From Moesziomyces globuligerus (taxonomy: Eukaryota > Basidiomycota > Ustilaginomycetes > Ustilaginales > Ustilaginaceae), in the NCBI GenBank assembly GCA_030849465.1, contig JARVLF010000016.1:1364001-1428000 (forward strand): a stretch of DNA of 64,000 bases, read 5' to 3'. The notes below the pieces were generated by a model that was not told the origin of the DNA, made no database searches, and worked only from the letters and a program-made list of their open reading frames with translations. Below are positions 10,929 to 20,522 of this stretch, piece after piece. Both the position numbers and the translations under genes were made by a program. Positions within the stretch are counted from its first letter, which is position 1, and each line of letters opens with the position of its first letter.

Positions 10929-11885
10929 CTAAAGCGGCCTGTGGCCAAATCTGCCTGGATAGCCCAACCCCCTACATAGCAACGTCATGACTCTGCAGCG
11001 GTCGCATTTCTCGCGAGTGGGATCGCGCCGCTTGCCTGTGTGAGTGCTCCCGGTGCCGAAAGTGCAGATCTTGCCTCGAGCCGTGCACTCGTCGCAGCCG
11101 GGATCCATCACGACGAAGCCTGGATGGATCCGTTCGCCGATGTTGGGAAAATGGCGAGCGGAACAGCGCACCTCACCTGCTGGCACAATGAAACGTCTTC
11201 CAGGCTGTTTACTTCCGCGCTTGGTCTCGTCCATTGGGCCAGACCATGCTTCTCCTGGTCGTAGCGGCCAAGTTCGGCAGCCGCCCTCCGGCTGAACTCG
11301 GAATGCGTCGCTTTCGGGGGCCAAGCGAGACGCATGGCTCCTCTGTATCGGCGATTTCCTGCTGGAAGAGCAAGCTCGGTCGGTCGATGTTTCCGCGGGC
11401 TCGAGCGGTGGCTCCTCATGAGGAGAGCCGTGGGCAGGAACCGGCGGTGGAGCATTGTCGCTCAATCCAGCAACGTCGCCCATCTCCTTTTGCTTAACTT
11501 CCTCTCCGACACCCGCTGGATGATGCTCCAGCTCATCTCCGTCTGCTTCATTCTCGACCGGGGACTCGACATGAGTAATTTCCTGCTCCGGCTCCGCATA
11601 GGCGTCGTCGACCTCAAGCTTCAGCTTTGTGCCTATGCCGTAGATCTCAAGCTTCACCTTGGTATCGTCAGCTTTGACTTCGAGCCCTACCTGGTCAGCT
11701 CCTTCGACCAGAGCAAGCTTGATTCTCCATTCGACCTTGTCGAATCCCAGCTTCACCTTGGTACCGTCGACGATCAGTTCGAGCACCTGGGTCATCATCA
11801 TGGTCTGTCTTAGGCGGAAAGTCGGTGCAGATGGCTCATTGAAAGAGGTCTCTTCGCAAGGACCACGGATCCTCTTTATGCTCAT
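10929..11885 (-). CDS. Protein with C-terminal Zn2Cys6-like cysteine array and N-terminal TKVKL repeats
   Basis: The frame encodes 318 residues from an ATG at 11885; three consecutive ATGs at 11804 are an equally plausible start. The C terminus holds six cysteines spaced CX2CX6C-X19-CX2CX6C (C264, C267, C274, C294, C297, C304), the binuclear zinc cluster pattern except for a linker longer than the usual 5-12 residues. Fungal zinc-cluster factors normally carry this motif near the N terminus, so its position is unusual. Residues about 35-90 repeat a strand-like unit around TKVKL/TKLKL, which suggests a beta-rich domain. The middle is acidic then Pro/Ser-rich. It lies tail-to-tail with the RasGAP gene. 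Sequence-specific DNA binding is possible but unproven, and I recognise no named family. Confidence 0.65.
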   Translation of the reverse strand: MSIKRIRGPCEETSFNEPSAPTFRLRQTMMMTQVLELIVDGTKVKLGFDKVEWRIKLALVEGADQVGLEVKADDTKVKLEIYGIGTKLKLEVDDAYAEPEQEITHVESPVENEADGDELEHHPAGVGEEVKQKEMGDVAGLSDNAPPPVPAHGSPHEEPPLEPAETSTDRACSSSRKSPIQRSHASRLAPESDAFRVQPEGGCRTWPLRPGEAWSGPMDETKRGSKQPGRRFIVPAGEVRCSARHFPNIGERIHPGFVVMDPGCDECTARGKICTFGTGSTHTGKRRDPTREKCDRCRVMTLLCRGLGYPGRFGHRPL

Positions 11886-12619
11886 GCCTCCAGACAGACG
11901 GAAGCTTCGAACATCTAATGCTTGTTTACAGGATGAGAAGGTGGACGTCAGGCAGGAAGGCTGGGATCGCCAAGCATGACTTCATTTGCACTTCCGCGCT
12001 TTGGTCCGATTTCGACATGTTAACGCTGCACTGCCGACACGAGACGGGCGCACGACGGTCCGCACGTGCGGGTCTAACGGGCTCTCGAACGGTGGCGGCA
12101 CACCTGTGTGAGGCTGGCGCTGGCCAGGACGCGATGTGCTGGCTATGGCCCCTGCCTTTCAACCGCTGGACTGCCTCGTCGAAGCGAAACCCGTGCGCTG
12201 CAGGCGCGTGCTCTTTGTATTCGGGTCAATTCAAATCACCGCCTGCAGGCAGATCCGCACTGACTTGAAATTGAAGTGCGTGGCCGTGCGTTAGTGGCTG
12301 TTGGATTGAGAAGCACTTCTTCCAAATTTTCACCCCCCCCCCCCCCCTCGAGCCCTTTTTTTTTCCCTTTCCGTTTTTTGAGTGCAGGCGTGCCTTGGTT
12401 CTGCAAGGGTTCGCTCTCGGACCAGCAAGTTTGAGGAGGAGCAAGAGCCTGTTCTGTAGCCACTCGACCGCCCAACGCGGGGCTGCTGGTCGAGACCAAA
12501 GCGACGCTGAGCGTGCCAAACCTCGAGAGGAATGCCCATTGAAGCGCTCGCAGCCGGCCATCTCACCTACCGGAACACCATCACCCTGTCAGGTATCAAC
12601 CCTCCCACTATTTGTCACC
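11886..12619. other. Intergenic region between the zinc-cluster-like gene and TCTP
   Basis: No gene is supported. This is the shared upstream region of two divergent genes. It contains a 15-base C run followed by T-rich pyrimidine tracts (about 12333-12376), a typical core-promoter setting for the highly expressed TCTP gene. Confidence 0.6.
12333..12347. repeat. Homopolymeric C15 tract
   Basis: Fifteen consecutive C residues followed by a T/C-rich stretch, about 270 bases upstream of the TCTP start codon. Such tracts mutate easily and are often miscounted in assemblies. Confidence 0.9.
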
Positions 12620-13744
12620 ATGAAGGTAAGATCCATCCTCACACTCCATCTGCCGTCCAACGCCGAGGCCATCCGGTCCACAGACACGCGGGTCATCGCC
12701 CACTACTCGTCTGGCTGCTTCGACTGCTGCGCGGCCGCTCGTGCACAGCTACGCCCCTCGTCCTCGGCTGCCGCTCCTCCCGCGGGCGATCAGCGCTTCA
12801 CGTCTCCCGTGCTTAGGCTGTGCGCTTCGACAATGATGCCAACCTGGCGCAGCGCAACACTCGGAGACATGTATGACATGTGTCGCAGGCCGAGGAACGT
12901 AGGCTTCCGCCGACCGAGCGAAAGCATCCCTCGCGCTCTTTTCGAAGGAGTCAGCTGGGTGCTTGCGACAGCATGCTGCTTTGGGACTTAGCACGCTCGT
13001 AAGCCGTGGCGGTCGCGAACAGCTTTGCTGAACTCGACGCGAGTACAGATCGCAGTCGGAGCACAAAGTCAAAGCCCTCTAGTTGTGACTTGGCACGAGG
13101 TCCCAATAGGGCTACTCTGCGTCACTGCATCAGGATAGGACCTTGGACGCGGCATCCACTCGGCCAGCTCTCCGATCGCGCAAAGACACATCCACTGACG
13201 CTTCTCCCTCTTCGTTGCTTCTCTGCGTCTTCCATCCGCTCTGCAGCTCTTCACTGACGTTATCTCCAACGATGAGATGGTCTCGGACGGTTACGAGATG
13301 AAGCTCGTCGACGACGTCGTCTACGAGGTCGACGCCGCCAAGATCGTCGTTTCCGACGGTGACGTCGACATCGGTGCCAACCCCTCCGCCGAGGAGGCCG
13401 CCGAGGCCCTCGAGAACGGTGCCGAGCAGGTGATCAACATTGTCCACTCGTTCCGTCTCCAGTCGACCCAGTTCGACAAGAAGTCGTACCTCGGCTACCT
13501 CAAGGGCTACATGAAGTCGGTCAAGGCCAAGCTCGAGCAGTCCAACCCCGAGCGCATCCCCGCCTTCGAGAAGGGTGCCGCCGCCTTCGCCAAGAAGATC
13601 GTCGGCTCCTTCAACGACTGGGAGTTCTTCACCGGCGAGTCCATGGACCCCGAGGGCATGGTTGCGCTCCTCAACTACCGCGAGGACGGCGTCACCCCCT
13701 ACCTCGTCTTCTGGAAGGACGGTCTCCGCGAGACCAAGATCTAA
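12620..13744 (+). CDS. TMA19: Translationally controlled tumour protein (TCTP)
   Basis: Two exons: 12620-12625 (only ATG AAG) and 13247-13744, joined across a 621-nt intron with a GTAAGA donor and a CTGCAG acceptor. The spliced protein has 167 residues, the family's normal length, and begins MKLFTDVISNDE, matching the conserved TCTP start (M-x-h-Y/F-x-D-x-x-S-x-D-E). Without the intron the ORF would begin at an internal Met and lack this first strand. The body contains the alpha-hairpin (SYLGYLKGYMKSVKAKLE) and the C-terminal core (MVALLNYREDG...LVFWKDG). TCTP is an abundant cytoplasmic protein associated with translation and growth control. Codon use is strongly biased to C-ending codons, consistent with high expression. 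Confidence 0.93.
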
Positions 13745-14189
13745 GCGAGCGTTTCTGCCCAGCTCGTCGGATCTCGCGCTCCGTCTCTCGCAGCGTACGG
13801 CTTGTGTCGTCTGCTTGTACCACCAAAATACCTTTCACACTTCTCTCCCTGCCCTTCATGACATTGGTCAATCGACTGGATTTGAAGCTATCCTCTTGTC
13901 TGTGACGCCCTCGTTCGTTTGCGCACCGGGTTTTTGATTGTTGTGTGACACACAATCTGACCGCAGAACGTCTTTCTTTGGGTTTTTGGTGTGAAGTATC
14001 CCTGGCGCTCAGATGTTTCGTTGGCAGCTCCCTACGCATGCTTGCTGATGGGTTGCTGATAGGAGTTCGGACATTTGGATGGAGTATTGAGCAGGATACA
14101 GCCAACACTCGCCACCTCAAGACTTTTTCGGAAAGTTAAGCAGGAAAAAGCTACAAAAAAAGAGGAACGGCCAAAAAGAAAAAGAGAAA
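13745..14189. other. 3' region of TCTP, no gene seen
   Basis: TCTP 3' untranslated region and spacer up to the tRNA gene. No ORF or structure is supported. It ends in A-rich sequence that supplies the Pol III terminator of the neighbouring minus-strand tRNA. Confidence 0.5.
14173..14177 (-). terminator. Pol III T-run terminator of tRNA-Asn copy 1
   Basis: AAAAA on the plus strand reads TTTTT on the tRNA strand, about 13 nt beyond the tRNA 3' end. This is the standard RNA polymerase III stop signal. Confidence 0.6.
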
Positions 14190-14263
14190 CGACCCCAGGC
14201 GGGCTCGAACCGCCGACCTCAGCATTAACAGTGCTACGCTCTAACCAACTGAGCTATGGAGCC
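14190..14263 (-). tRNA. tRNA-Asn(GTT): tRNA-Asn (anticodon GTT), copy 1
   Basis: On the minus strand the 74-nt sequence folds as a full cloverleaf: acceptor arm GGCTCCA/TGGGGTC, D arm with A box TAGCTCAGTTGG, anticodon stem TAGCA/TGCTG around loop CTGTTAA (anticodon GTT), and T arm with B box GGTTCGAGCCC. The discriminator base is G, as expected for tRNA-Asn. There is no intron. The sequence is identical to the copy at 48203-48276. Confidence 0.95.
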
Positions 14264-14585
14264 AATTGCGACGGCCAGACGAAAGAGCAGCAATATGAAT
14301 CAATACTCAACAAGTGCACTGGCTTAGAGGGGCTGTGTAGCACAGACCATGCGGCAGCGCGCGTGTCTTCGATTTCGTGCTGGCGGTCCCGCAGTCTCGC
14401 ACCAGGAGCTGGTCGTGCAGCGACGTGGAAGCTCTTCCCACAGCACTGCATCTCCTCCACATCTTGCATCCCTTCGCAACACCACCTGCCTTCTTTTCTT
14501 TCCCAGCTCTTCCCACCGAATACTTGCCCGACACGCTCGCTGACTGCTCCGTCTCCTTGCTGCAGCATCGTCGATACTCACAACC
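14264..14585. other. Spacer between tRNA-Asn and SEC18
   Basis: This is the tRNA 5' flank and the SEC18 promoter and leader. It is pyrimidine-rich shortly before the SEC18 ATG (TTTTCTTTCCCAGC and CTCCTTGCTGCAG segments). No gene is seen. Confidence 0.5.
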
Positions 14586-17210
14586 ATGGCTGGGTTCCTT
14601 AGAGGAGGTGGCTCTGGCGGCGCAGGCGGCGCTGGTTACGGCAGAGTGGGCGACGGCTCGGACCCGTACAGAGACGGACGCAACCCATACACATCCTCGG
14701 CAGCATCTTCCGGTCGCTCTGCTGCTCCTTCTGGCTACGGTGGTGGAGGAGCTGGCTTCTCCGGCGCTGGCTACGGTGGTGCTGGCTATGGTGGCGCTGG
14801 TGCGGGTGGTGCTGCGCGTACAGCCGGCGGTGCTGGCTTCCGCTCCGGTGGAGCTGGCTTTTCAGGTGGTGCCGGAGGTGCAGGCGGTGTTTCGTACACC
14901 TCTGAGAAGGTCAGCAGCCAGCGACCTCAGGGTGGAGGCCACCTTGTGGTCAAGTGTCCCGAGCACCTCATCCTTTCCAACTGCCTCATCGTCAACGGCC
15001 AAGAATGGGGCTCGACCCAGTACGTGCTCGTGGATGGCATGTACGTCTTCACCGCACAGGCCGACCCCACAGGCAGCATTCAGCCGGGCACGCTCGGTAC
15101 CGCTAAGCTGCAGCGACAGTGGGCTGGACTCTCTGCTCAAGGACAGGTGGTTCAGGCCGAAAGCTACGACCCCTTTGCCTTCGGCAACAGCGTCTACCTT
15201 GGCAGCATCGACATTGAGGTCGCTTTCATCCGCAAGGGTGAGGTGGCTCCTCAGGCGTACGATACCGAAGAAATGGCCAAGGTCTTTGCACGCGCTTTCG
15301 ACAACCATATCTTCACCACTGGCCAGCTGCTCGTATTCGAGTTCAAGGGCATGAACTTGATCGCCACTATTCGAGGCGTCGATGTCGTCGAGCTGCACGA
15401 GATCCAACAGCGCGGCCAGAGTGCGCCTCAGGGCGGCCACACCGGCACTCATGCGAGCCGCTCTGATCGCGGTATCCTGATCGCCCAGACGCAGGTCAAC
15501 TTCTCCGCAACCCCGGACGGCGGCGTCAAGCTCAAGGCTTCCGGCAATCGCCCGCCGCCTAACGCAATTCTGCAGCCCAACTTCAAGTTCGAGGACATGG
15601 GCGTGGGTGGTCTGGACAAGGAGTTCGCCAACATCTTCCGTCGTGCGTTCGCCTCGCGTATCTTCCCGCCGGCGCTCGTCGAAAAGCTCGGCATCCAGCA
15701 CGTCAAAGGTATGGTGCTGTACGGTCCTCCCGGCACGGGTAAGACGCTGCTGGCTCGACAGATCGGCAAGATGCTCAACGCACGTGAGCCCAAGATCGTC
15801 AACGGTCCCGAGGTGTTTAACAAGTACGTGGGTGGAAGTGAGGAGAATGTGCGAAAGCTCTTTGCGGATGCCGAGAAGGAGCAGAAGGAGAAGGGAGACG
15901 AGTCGCAGCTGCACATCATCATCCTCGACGAGCTGGATGCCATGGTGCGACAGCGAGGCTCGGGCGGTGCTGGTGCGACGTCGGCGGGCGACAACGTTGT
16001 CAACACGCTGCTTGCTAAGCTCGACGGTGTCGAGCAGCTGAACAACATCCTGGTCATCGGTATGACCAACCGACTGGACATGATCGACGAGGCACTGCTC
16101 CGACCCGGCCGTCTCGAGGTGCACGTCGAGGTGAGCCTGCCCGACGAGTTTGGCCGCCGTCAGATCCTCAACATCCACACCAGCAAGATGCGCAACAACG
16201 GCGTGATGGACAGCGACGTCAACATCGACGAGCTCGCGGCGCTCACCAAGAACTTCTCCGGTGCCGAGATCGCAGGTCTGATCAAGTCGGCCACGTCCTT
16301 CGCTTTCAACCGACACGTGAAGGTTGGCACAATGGCAGGCATCTCGAACGACGTCGAAGACATGAAAGTCTCGCACCAGGACTTCTTGAACGCACTCGAG
16401 GAGGTCAAGCCGGCGTTCGGTGTGGCCGAGGAGGAGTTGTCGCAGGTGGTGCAGAATGGTATCATGCACTTCGCACCACACATCGATGTCATCCTGCGCG
16501 ATGGCCATCTGCGCGTAGAGCAAGTACGCACCTCGCAGCGTACGCCGCTCGTCACGGTGCTTCTGCATGGACCGCCCGGCTCAGGCAAGACGGCGCTGGC
16601 TGCGACGATCGCGATCGCCTCCGACTATCCGTTCATCAAGCTCATCTCGCCCGAGAGCATGATCGGCATGGGCGATGCTCAGAAGATCAACTACCTGAAC
16701 AAGGTGTTCAACGATGCGTACAAGTCGCCGCTGTCGATCATCGTCATTGACAACATCGAGAAGATCGTCGAGTGGGTCCGCATCGGCCCCCGCTTCTCGA
16801 ATTCGGTGCTGCAGGCGCTGGCGGTGCTGTTGGGCAAGCGACCACCCAAGGACAAGCGACTGCTGGTGCTGGCGACGACGTCGAACCGCCGCATGCTCCA
16901 CGAGATGGAGATGCTCAATGCGTTCATTGCCGAGATCCGGGTGCCCAACATCACGTCGCTGCGCAGCGTGGACCATGTGGTCCGCCAGATGCAGCTGTTC
17001 GAGCATGAGGGCGATGCGCAGCGCTGCCAGCAGCTCCTGGCCCAAGCAGGCCTCGGCGAAGAAGGCAAGCTCAACATCGGTATCAAGAAGCTCCTGTCGG
17101 AGATCGAGATGGCACGCCTGGATAACGACCCGGCAGACCGCCTGGCTTCGAGCCTGTCAAGCGTGCAGAGCACGGCGATCGATGTGGACATCGACGTCGA
17201 CCTCAACTAG
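14586..17210 (+). CDS. SEC18: Vesicle-fusion ATPase NSF/Sec18
   Basis: A single 874-residue exon with the NSF layout. The N domain (about residues 112-320) binds SNARE/alpha-SNAP complexes. D1 is an AAA module with Walker A GPPGTGKT (about 380), Walker B IIILDELDA (about 445) and the second region of homology MTNRLDMIDEALLRPGRLE. D2 has Walker A GPPGSGKT (about 661) and the degenerate Walker B IIVIDNIEKIVEW typical of NSF D2. Known role: ATP-driven disassembly of SNARE complexes after membrane fusion in ER-Golgi and other traffic. The first roughly 100 residues are a Gly/Ala/Tyr/Ser-rich extension with repeated GAGYGG units that most NSF proteins lack. It ends only 76 bases from the convergent Nudix gene. 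Confidence 0.97.
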   Translation: MAGFLRGGGSGGAGGAGYGRVGDGSDPYRDGRNPYTSSAASSGRSAAPSGYGGGGAGFSGAGYGGAGYGGAGAGGAARTAGGAGFRSGGAGFSGGAGGAGGVSYTSEKVSSQRPQGGGHLVVKCPEHLILSNCLIVNGQEWGSTQYVLVDGMYVFTAQADPTGSIQPGTLGTAKLQRQWAGLSAQGQVVQAESYDPFAFGNSVYLGSIDIEVAFIRKGEVAPQAYDTEEMAKVFARAFDNHIFTTGQLLVFEFKGMNLIATIRGVDVVELHEIQQRGQSAPQGGHTGTHASRSDRGILIAQTQVNFSATPDGGVKLKASGNRPPPNAILQPNFKFEDMGVGGLDKEFANIFRRAFASRIFPPALVEKLGIQHVKGMVLYGPPGTGKTLLARQIGKMLNAREPKIVNGPEVFNKYVGGSEENVRKLFADAEKEQKEKGDESQLHIIILDELDAMVRQRGSGGAGATSAGDNVVNTLLAKLDGVEQLNNILVIGMTNRLDMIDEALLRPGRLEVHVEVSLPDEFGRRQILNIHTSKMRNNGVMDSDVNIDELAALTKNFSGAEIAGLIKSATSFAFNRHVKVGTMAGISNDVEDMKVSHQDFLNALEEVKPAFGVAEEELSQVVQNGIMHFAPHIDVILRDGHLRVEQVRTSQRTPLVTVLLHGPPGSGKTALAATIAIASDYPFIKLISPESMIGMGDAQKINYLNKVFNDAYKSPLSIIVIDNIEKIVEWVRIGPRFSNSVLQALAVLLGKRPPKDKRLLVLATTSNRRMLHEMEMLNAFIAEIRVPNITSLRSVDHVVRQMQLFEHEGDAQRCQQLLAQAGLGEEGKLNIGIKKLLSEIEMARLDNDPADRLASSLSSVQSTAIDVDIDVDLN

Positions 17211-17286
17211 AGCCTCCCCGAATCGCATATGCTCACTTCTGGCAGTAAATTGGATATTCGTACAGCACGTGTTGATGGGTGGATTG

Positions 17287-17805
17287 CTAGGGTTGAGAAG
17301 GAATGTGGGACAGCCATGCCTTGAAGATGGAATGGATATCCTTGCGCCATTCGAGCTGGCGCTCTGCTTCGGCCAAGGTGAAGGCGCTGCGAGTGCGCTC
17401 GTGAGCTTCTGGCCATTCTTTGGTGGGTTCCGCAGTGAGGATCAGTTCATGGCCATAGTAGCGGGCCCGCGGCACGAAGCCTGGCTCTTGCGCGGTCTTG
17501 GCTGGGCTGAGCTTGTGTGGCTTGTGGTCGTCGATGGTGAGCTGCTCAGCTGTACTGCGGGAGATGGTGGCGCCGGGAGTGGCTGGATTCGCGAGGAGGC
17601 CTGCCTCCTCCCAAAGCTCGCGCACAGCGGCTTGGCGCGAAGACTCGCCTCGCTCGACGCCGCCTTTGGGAAGCACGTATCGACCGGCGTGTTTGCGCGA
17701 CGAGACAAGGTAGATCCTCATGTCATTGAGGCTGAAGTTGCCGCCAGATGCCAGATTTGGGCATACGACTGGTATTGCCACGGCGACGCTGCGCGGGGAT
17801 GCCAT
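17287..17805 (-). CDS. Nudix hydrolase, diphosphoinositol polyphosphate phosphohydrolase-like
   Basis: The protein has 172 residues from the ATG at 17805; the reading frame continues upstream only to a GTG, so I start here. It contains a perfect Nudix box (GX5EX7REUXEEXGU) at residues 48-70, with REL at 62-64 and EE at 66-67 for the metal-binding glutamates. The segment before it (RYVLPKGG) and the short alpha/beta C terminus ending in WRKDIHSIFKAWL resemble the DIPP/Aps1 subgroup, which hydrolyses diphosphoinositol polyphosphates and diadenosine polyphosphates. Substrate is inferred from the subgroup, not shown by the sequence. It is convergent with SEC18 and divergent from the mitochondrial phosphatase gene. 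Confidence 0.88.
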   Translation of the reverse strand: MASPRSVAVAIPVVCPNLASGGNFSLNDMRIYLVSSRKHAGRYVLPKGGVERGESSRQAAVRELWEEAGLLANPATPGATISRSTAEQLTIDDHKPHKLSPAKTAQEPGFVPRARYYGHELILTAEPTKEWPEAHERTRSAFTLAEAERQLEWRKDIHSIFKAWLSHIPSQP

Positions 17806-18242
17806 CTTGTGCGAACAGCGGGCGGTTGGTGGTCCTGATGGTGGGATCTTCGAGGGTGGTCGAGGCCAGGTTGTGTGTGTAACCTCCACTTTGCCCGACT
17901 TTGGAGCTGTGAGAGCGGCATGCGGAACAATTTCGAAGCGCCGGTCACGGGCAGCGGTCGGGCCACCACAAAGGAGAGCTCGAGCAGCTCCCTTTCGGGC
18001 ACTGCAGCGGCCACTTCTGGCAGAGTGGAATTTTGCGCGAACAGGTCAGAGCGGAAGCACGATTGATTGATTGCGCAGACGGAAAAGCGCAGCAGAGGTT
18101 GCTGCGCAAGCTGACATCCGCACTCGAGTAACTCGTTCGCCATCACCTCGACCTTCACCACCAACCTCACCTACACCGTTCCGCCGCTACCTCGACCATC
18201 CTACCGCACGTGGCCGACGCTGCTGCATCGCACGCTCCGTCC
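17806..18242. promoter_or_regulatory. Divergent promoter region, Nudix gene / mitochondrial PP2C
   Basis: The 437 bases separate two divergent start codons and must carry both promoters. I see no clear TATA box and no coding frame that I would trust. Confidence 0.45.
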
Positions 18243-20522
18243 ATGGTTGGTGCCCGTCGCTGGCTGCATACGAGCGCTTTGAGCGTCTCTCGCTCCTCGC
18301 ACCCCTCCACAGCTGCTTCGCCAGCCTTTGCTCCGACGCTCGCACACCACCACACCCATCCTGGCGCAGCCCGACAGTCTCGATCGTCGGCTCTCAAGTT
18401 CTCGACTGCATCAGCGCCGCGCAGCTCCCCGACCTCGTCCTCCTCCGGCTCTTCTGCTACGTCCTCCTCCAGCTCCTCGTCCTCAGGCTCCTCCCAGTGG
18501 AAGCCGCCTCCGCCCCCGCCCTCTGGGTCCACAGCAGCATACCGCAAGCAGTCTCGCAAAGAGTGGCTTCTTGTCGGCGTCGCCGGTTCCGCTGCAGCTG
18601 TAGGCTCGTGGTACTACTGGTCCAACATCCGCCCGCGTCACCAGGCCAATAAGGCGGCGGCGGCTGCCCTCGCTGCCAACTCGGCGCCTTTCTCCATCAC
18701 CGCAGAGTCGCGCACCTCCTTCTCCATCCCTATCCGCCAGGCTCAGGCCGGCGGTCCCACAAACAAGGTGATCAACACGCTCACCAACGCCGAGGTCGAT
18801 CGCCGCCTCAGCGAAAACCAACGCAGCACCCGCGTAGATCGACCTCACGGCGCCTGTCTAGTGGCTCGCTACGACACCAACTCGGTGGCCAGCAATGATC
18901 CCATCGAGGACAAGCGTGCAGAGGTGATCGTCGAGCGAGACAGAGGCATTGCGGATCCGCGTCCCTCGTCCGCCTCCAGCACTCCGAACACCGTCAACTC
19001 CAGCGCCAACGGTGACCTCTGCTTCTTTGCCGTCATGGACGGTCATGCGGGCTTCCACACCAGCACACTCCTCAGCCAGAAGCTCATCGCCTTTGTTGCT
19101 CTCGAGCTCGACAAGGTCTTCCGCGAGGCGGGCGAGTACGGCGAGATCGCAAAGGCAAAGAGCGCCATGCCCAGCAAGCTCTGGCGCGCCATCGTCGGCG
19201 GAGGGCCGCGTACCTCGTCAGCATCCGGAATCACCAGCGGACTCGATGGCGACCCCGAGATCGTCAAGCGCGCCATTGCCAAGGCTTTCCGTGGACTCGA
19301 CAAGGAGATCGTCAACACCCCCGTCGAGCTGCTCAAGGAGTACGAACTCAGCCTCTCCTCCACCTCTTCGAGCTCCGTGCTGCCCGAAGGCGGCGCCGGC
19401 AACACGCGAAGCCTCAGCTCCCTCGCCCACACCATCTTCCCCAGCTCGACCAACGCCACCTTCACTGCGACCCAGAAGAGCGCATACGAGAGCATCCTTC
19501 CCGCGCTCTCGGGAAGCTGCGCGCTGCTCACCTACATCGACTCGGCACGCCACGACATCTATGTCGCATGCACCGGTGACTCGCGCGCCGTCGCCGGCTA
19601 CTGGGACGAGGAGACCGGCAAGTGGGAAGTCGAGGCATTGTCGGTCGACCAGACCGGCCGCAATCCGGACGAGGTCCGCCGCATGCGCTCCGAGCACCCG
19701 CCTTCAGAGTCGGACGATGTCATTAAGCGAGGTCGCGTGCTTGGAGGACTCGAGCCCACTCGCGCGTTTGGAGATGCGCGCTACAAATGGGACCGCGAGC
19801 TTCAGGGCCGCCTCTACGATGCTTTCCTGCCTGGAGGTCGGGCTTCCACCCGCGGTCCGCCTCGAGGTCTCGAGACGCCCCCCTACGTCACCGCGACGCC
19901 TGTGGTCGAATGGCGTAGGGTCGGAGAGACGAGCTCGAGCCCGAACCGCGAATTGCGCTTCATCATCATGGCCACCGATGGTCTGTGGGACATGATGAGC
20001 AATGAAGAGGCGGTCAGCTTGGTGGCCGGCCACCTCGCCGGCATCAAGGGCACCATCCGATCGTCCGAATTGCAGCGCCACACCTTCCAGCCCATCGACA
20101 AGCAGCACTCGCTTCCCTCGACGGCTGGCGCGGCGTCGGCTTCGCAGGCATTGATGGCGACCAGTGCCACTCCGGCGGTGTCGGGTCAGGCTGCCGGCGC
20201 GACGCCCGTGCGGGCTGCGTCGTCCGAGGAACAGAGAGAGCTGGCTGTGTCCAAGCAGCATCCGCTTTCGAAGGGACCCGAGCCGCTCAGGACGTTCCAG
20301 TTCCAGGACGAAAACCTCTCCACCCATCTCATCCGCAACGCGCTCGGCGGCGCAAACCAGCAGCGCGTCGCCGGTCTGCTCGCTATCCCCTCCCCAGAGA
20401 GCAGGAGGTATCGAGACGATATCACCGTCAACGTCATCCTCTTCAACTCGCCCACTTCCACCCCGGCTCAGCCTCCGGTTGAGGCGGAGCAGCCACATGA
20501 CCCCATCAAGGCAAAGCTTTGA
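18243..20522 (+). CDS. PTC5: Mitochondrial PP2C-type phosphatase, Ptc5/pyruvate dehydrogenase phosphatase-like
   Basis: The start is the ATG at 18243; the reading frame is open upstream only to a GTG. The protein has 759 residues. The N terminus (MVGARRWLHTSALSVSRSS) is a classic Arg/Ser-rich mitochondrial presequence, followed by Ser-rich sequence and one hydrophobic segment (WLLVGVAGSAAAVGSWYYW, about residue 105), the layout of yeast Ptc5, which is sorted through the inner membrane. PP2C motifs appear in order: FFAVMDGHAGF (about 264), YVACTGDSRAVAG (about 443), TRAFGDARYKW (about 507), ATDGLWDMMSNEEAV (about 577) and a late RYRDDITVNVILF (about 720). Metal-ligand aspartates are all present. 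The family reactivates pyruvate dehydrogenase by removing phosphate from its E1 subunit. Long inserts lie between motifs. Confidence 0.88.
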   Translation: MVGARRWLHTSALSVSRSSHPSTAASPAFAPTLAHHHTHPGAARQSRSSALKFSTASAPRSSPTSSSSGSSATSSSSSSSSGSSQWKPPPPPPSGSTAAYRKQSRKEWLLVGVAGSAAAVGSWYYWSNIRPRHQANKAAAAALAANSAPFSITAESRTSFSIPIRQAQAGGPTNKVINTLTNAEVDRRLSENQRSTRVDRPHGACLVARYDTNSVASNDPIEDKRAEVIVERDRGIADPRPSSASSTPNTVNSSANGDLCFFAVMDGHAGFHTSTLLSQKLIAFVALELDKVFREAGEYGEIAKAKSAMPSKLWRAIVGGGPRTSSASGITSGLDGDPEIVKRAIAKAFRGLDKEIVNTPVELLKEYELSLSSTSSSSVLPEGGAGNTRSLSSLAHTIFPSSTNATFTATQKSAYESILPALSGSCALLTYIDSARHDIYVACTGDSRAVAGYWDEETGKWEVEALSVDQTGRNPDEVRRMRSEHPPSESDDVIKRGRVLGGLEPTRAFGDARYKWDRELQGRLYDAFLPGGRASTRGPPRGLETPPYVTATPVVEWRRVGETSSSPNRELRFIIMATDGLWDMMSNEEAVSLVAGHLAGIKGTIRSSELQRHTFQPIDKQHSLPSTAGAASASQALMATSATPAVSGQAAGATPVRAASSEEQRELAVSKQHPLSKGPEPLRTFQFQDENLSTHLIRNALGGANQQRVAGLLAIPSPESRRYRDDITVNVILFNSPTSTPAQPPVEAEQPHDPIKAKL

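Noticed and set aside
12395..12991. 198-codon frame as a separate gene upstream of TCTP
   Set aside because: It overlaps the TCTP first exon and intron. The MKV start is the TCTP start codon read through the intron, and the sequence has no domain.
14862..16568. 568-codon frame antisense to SEC18
   Set aside because: This is a shadow ORF produced by the GC3-rich codon use of SEC18; the His/Val/Leu-rich translation is typical of antisense frames.
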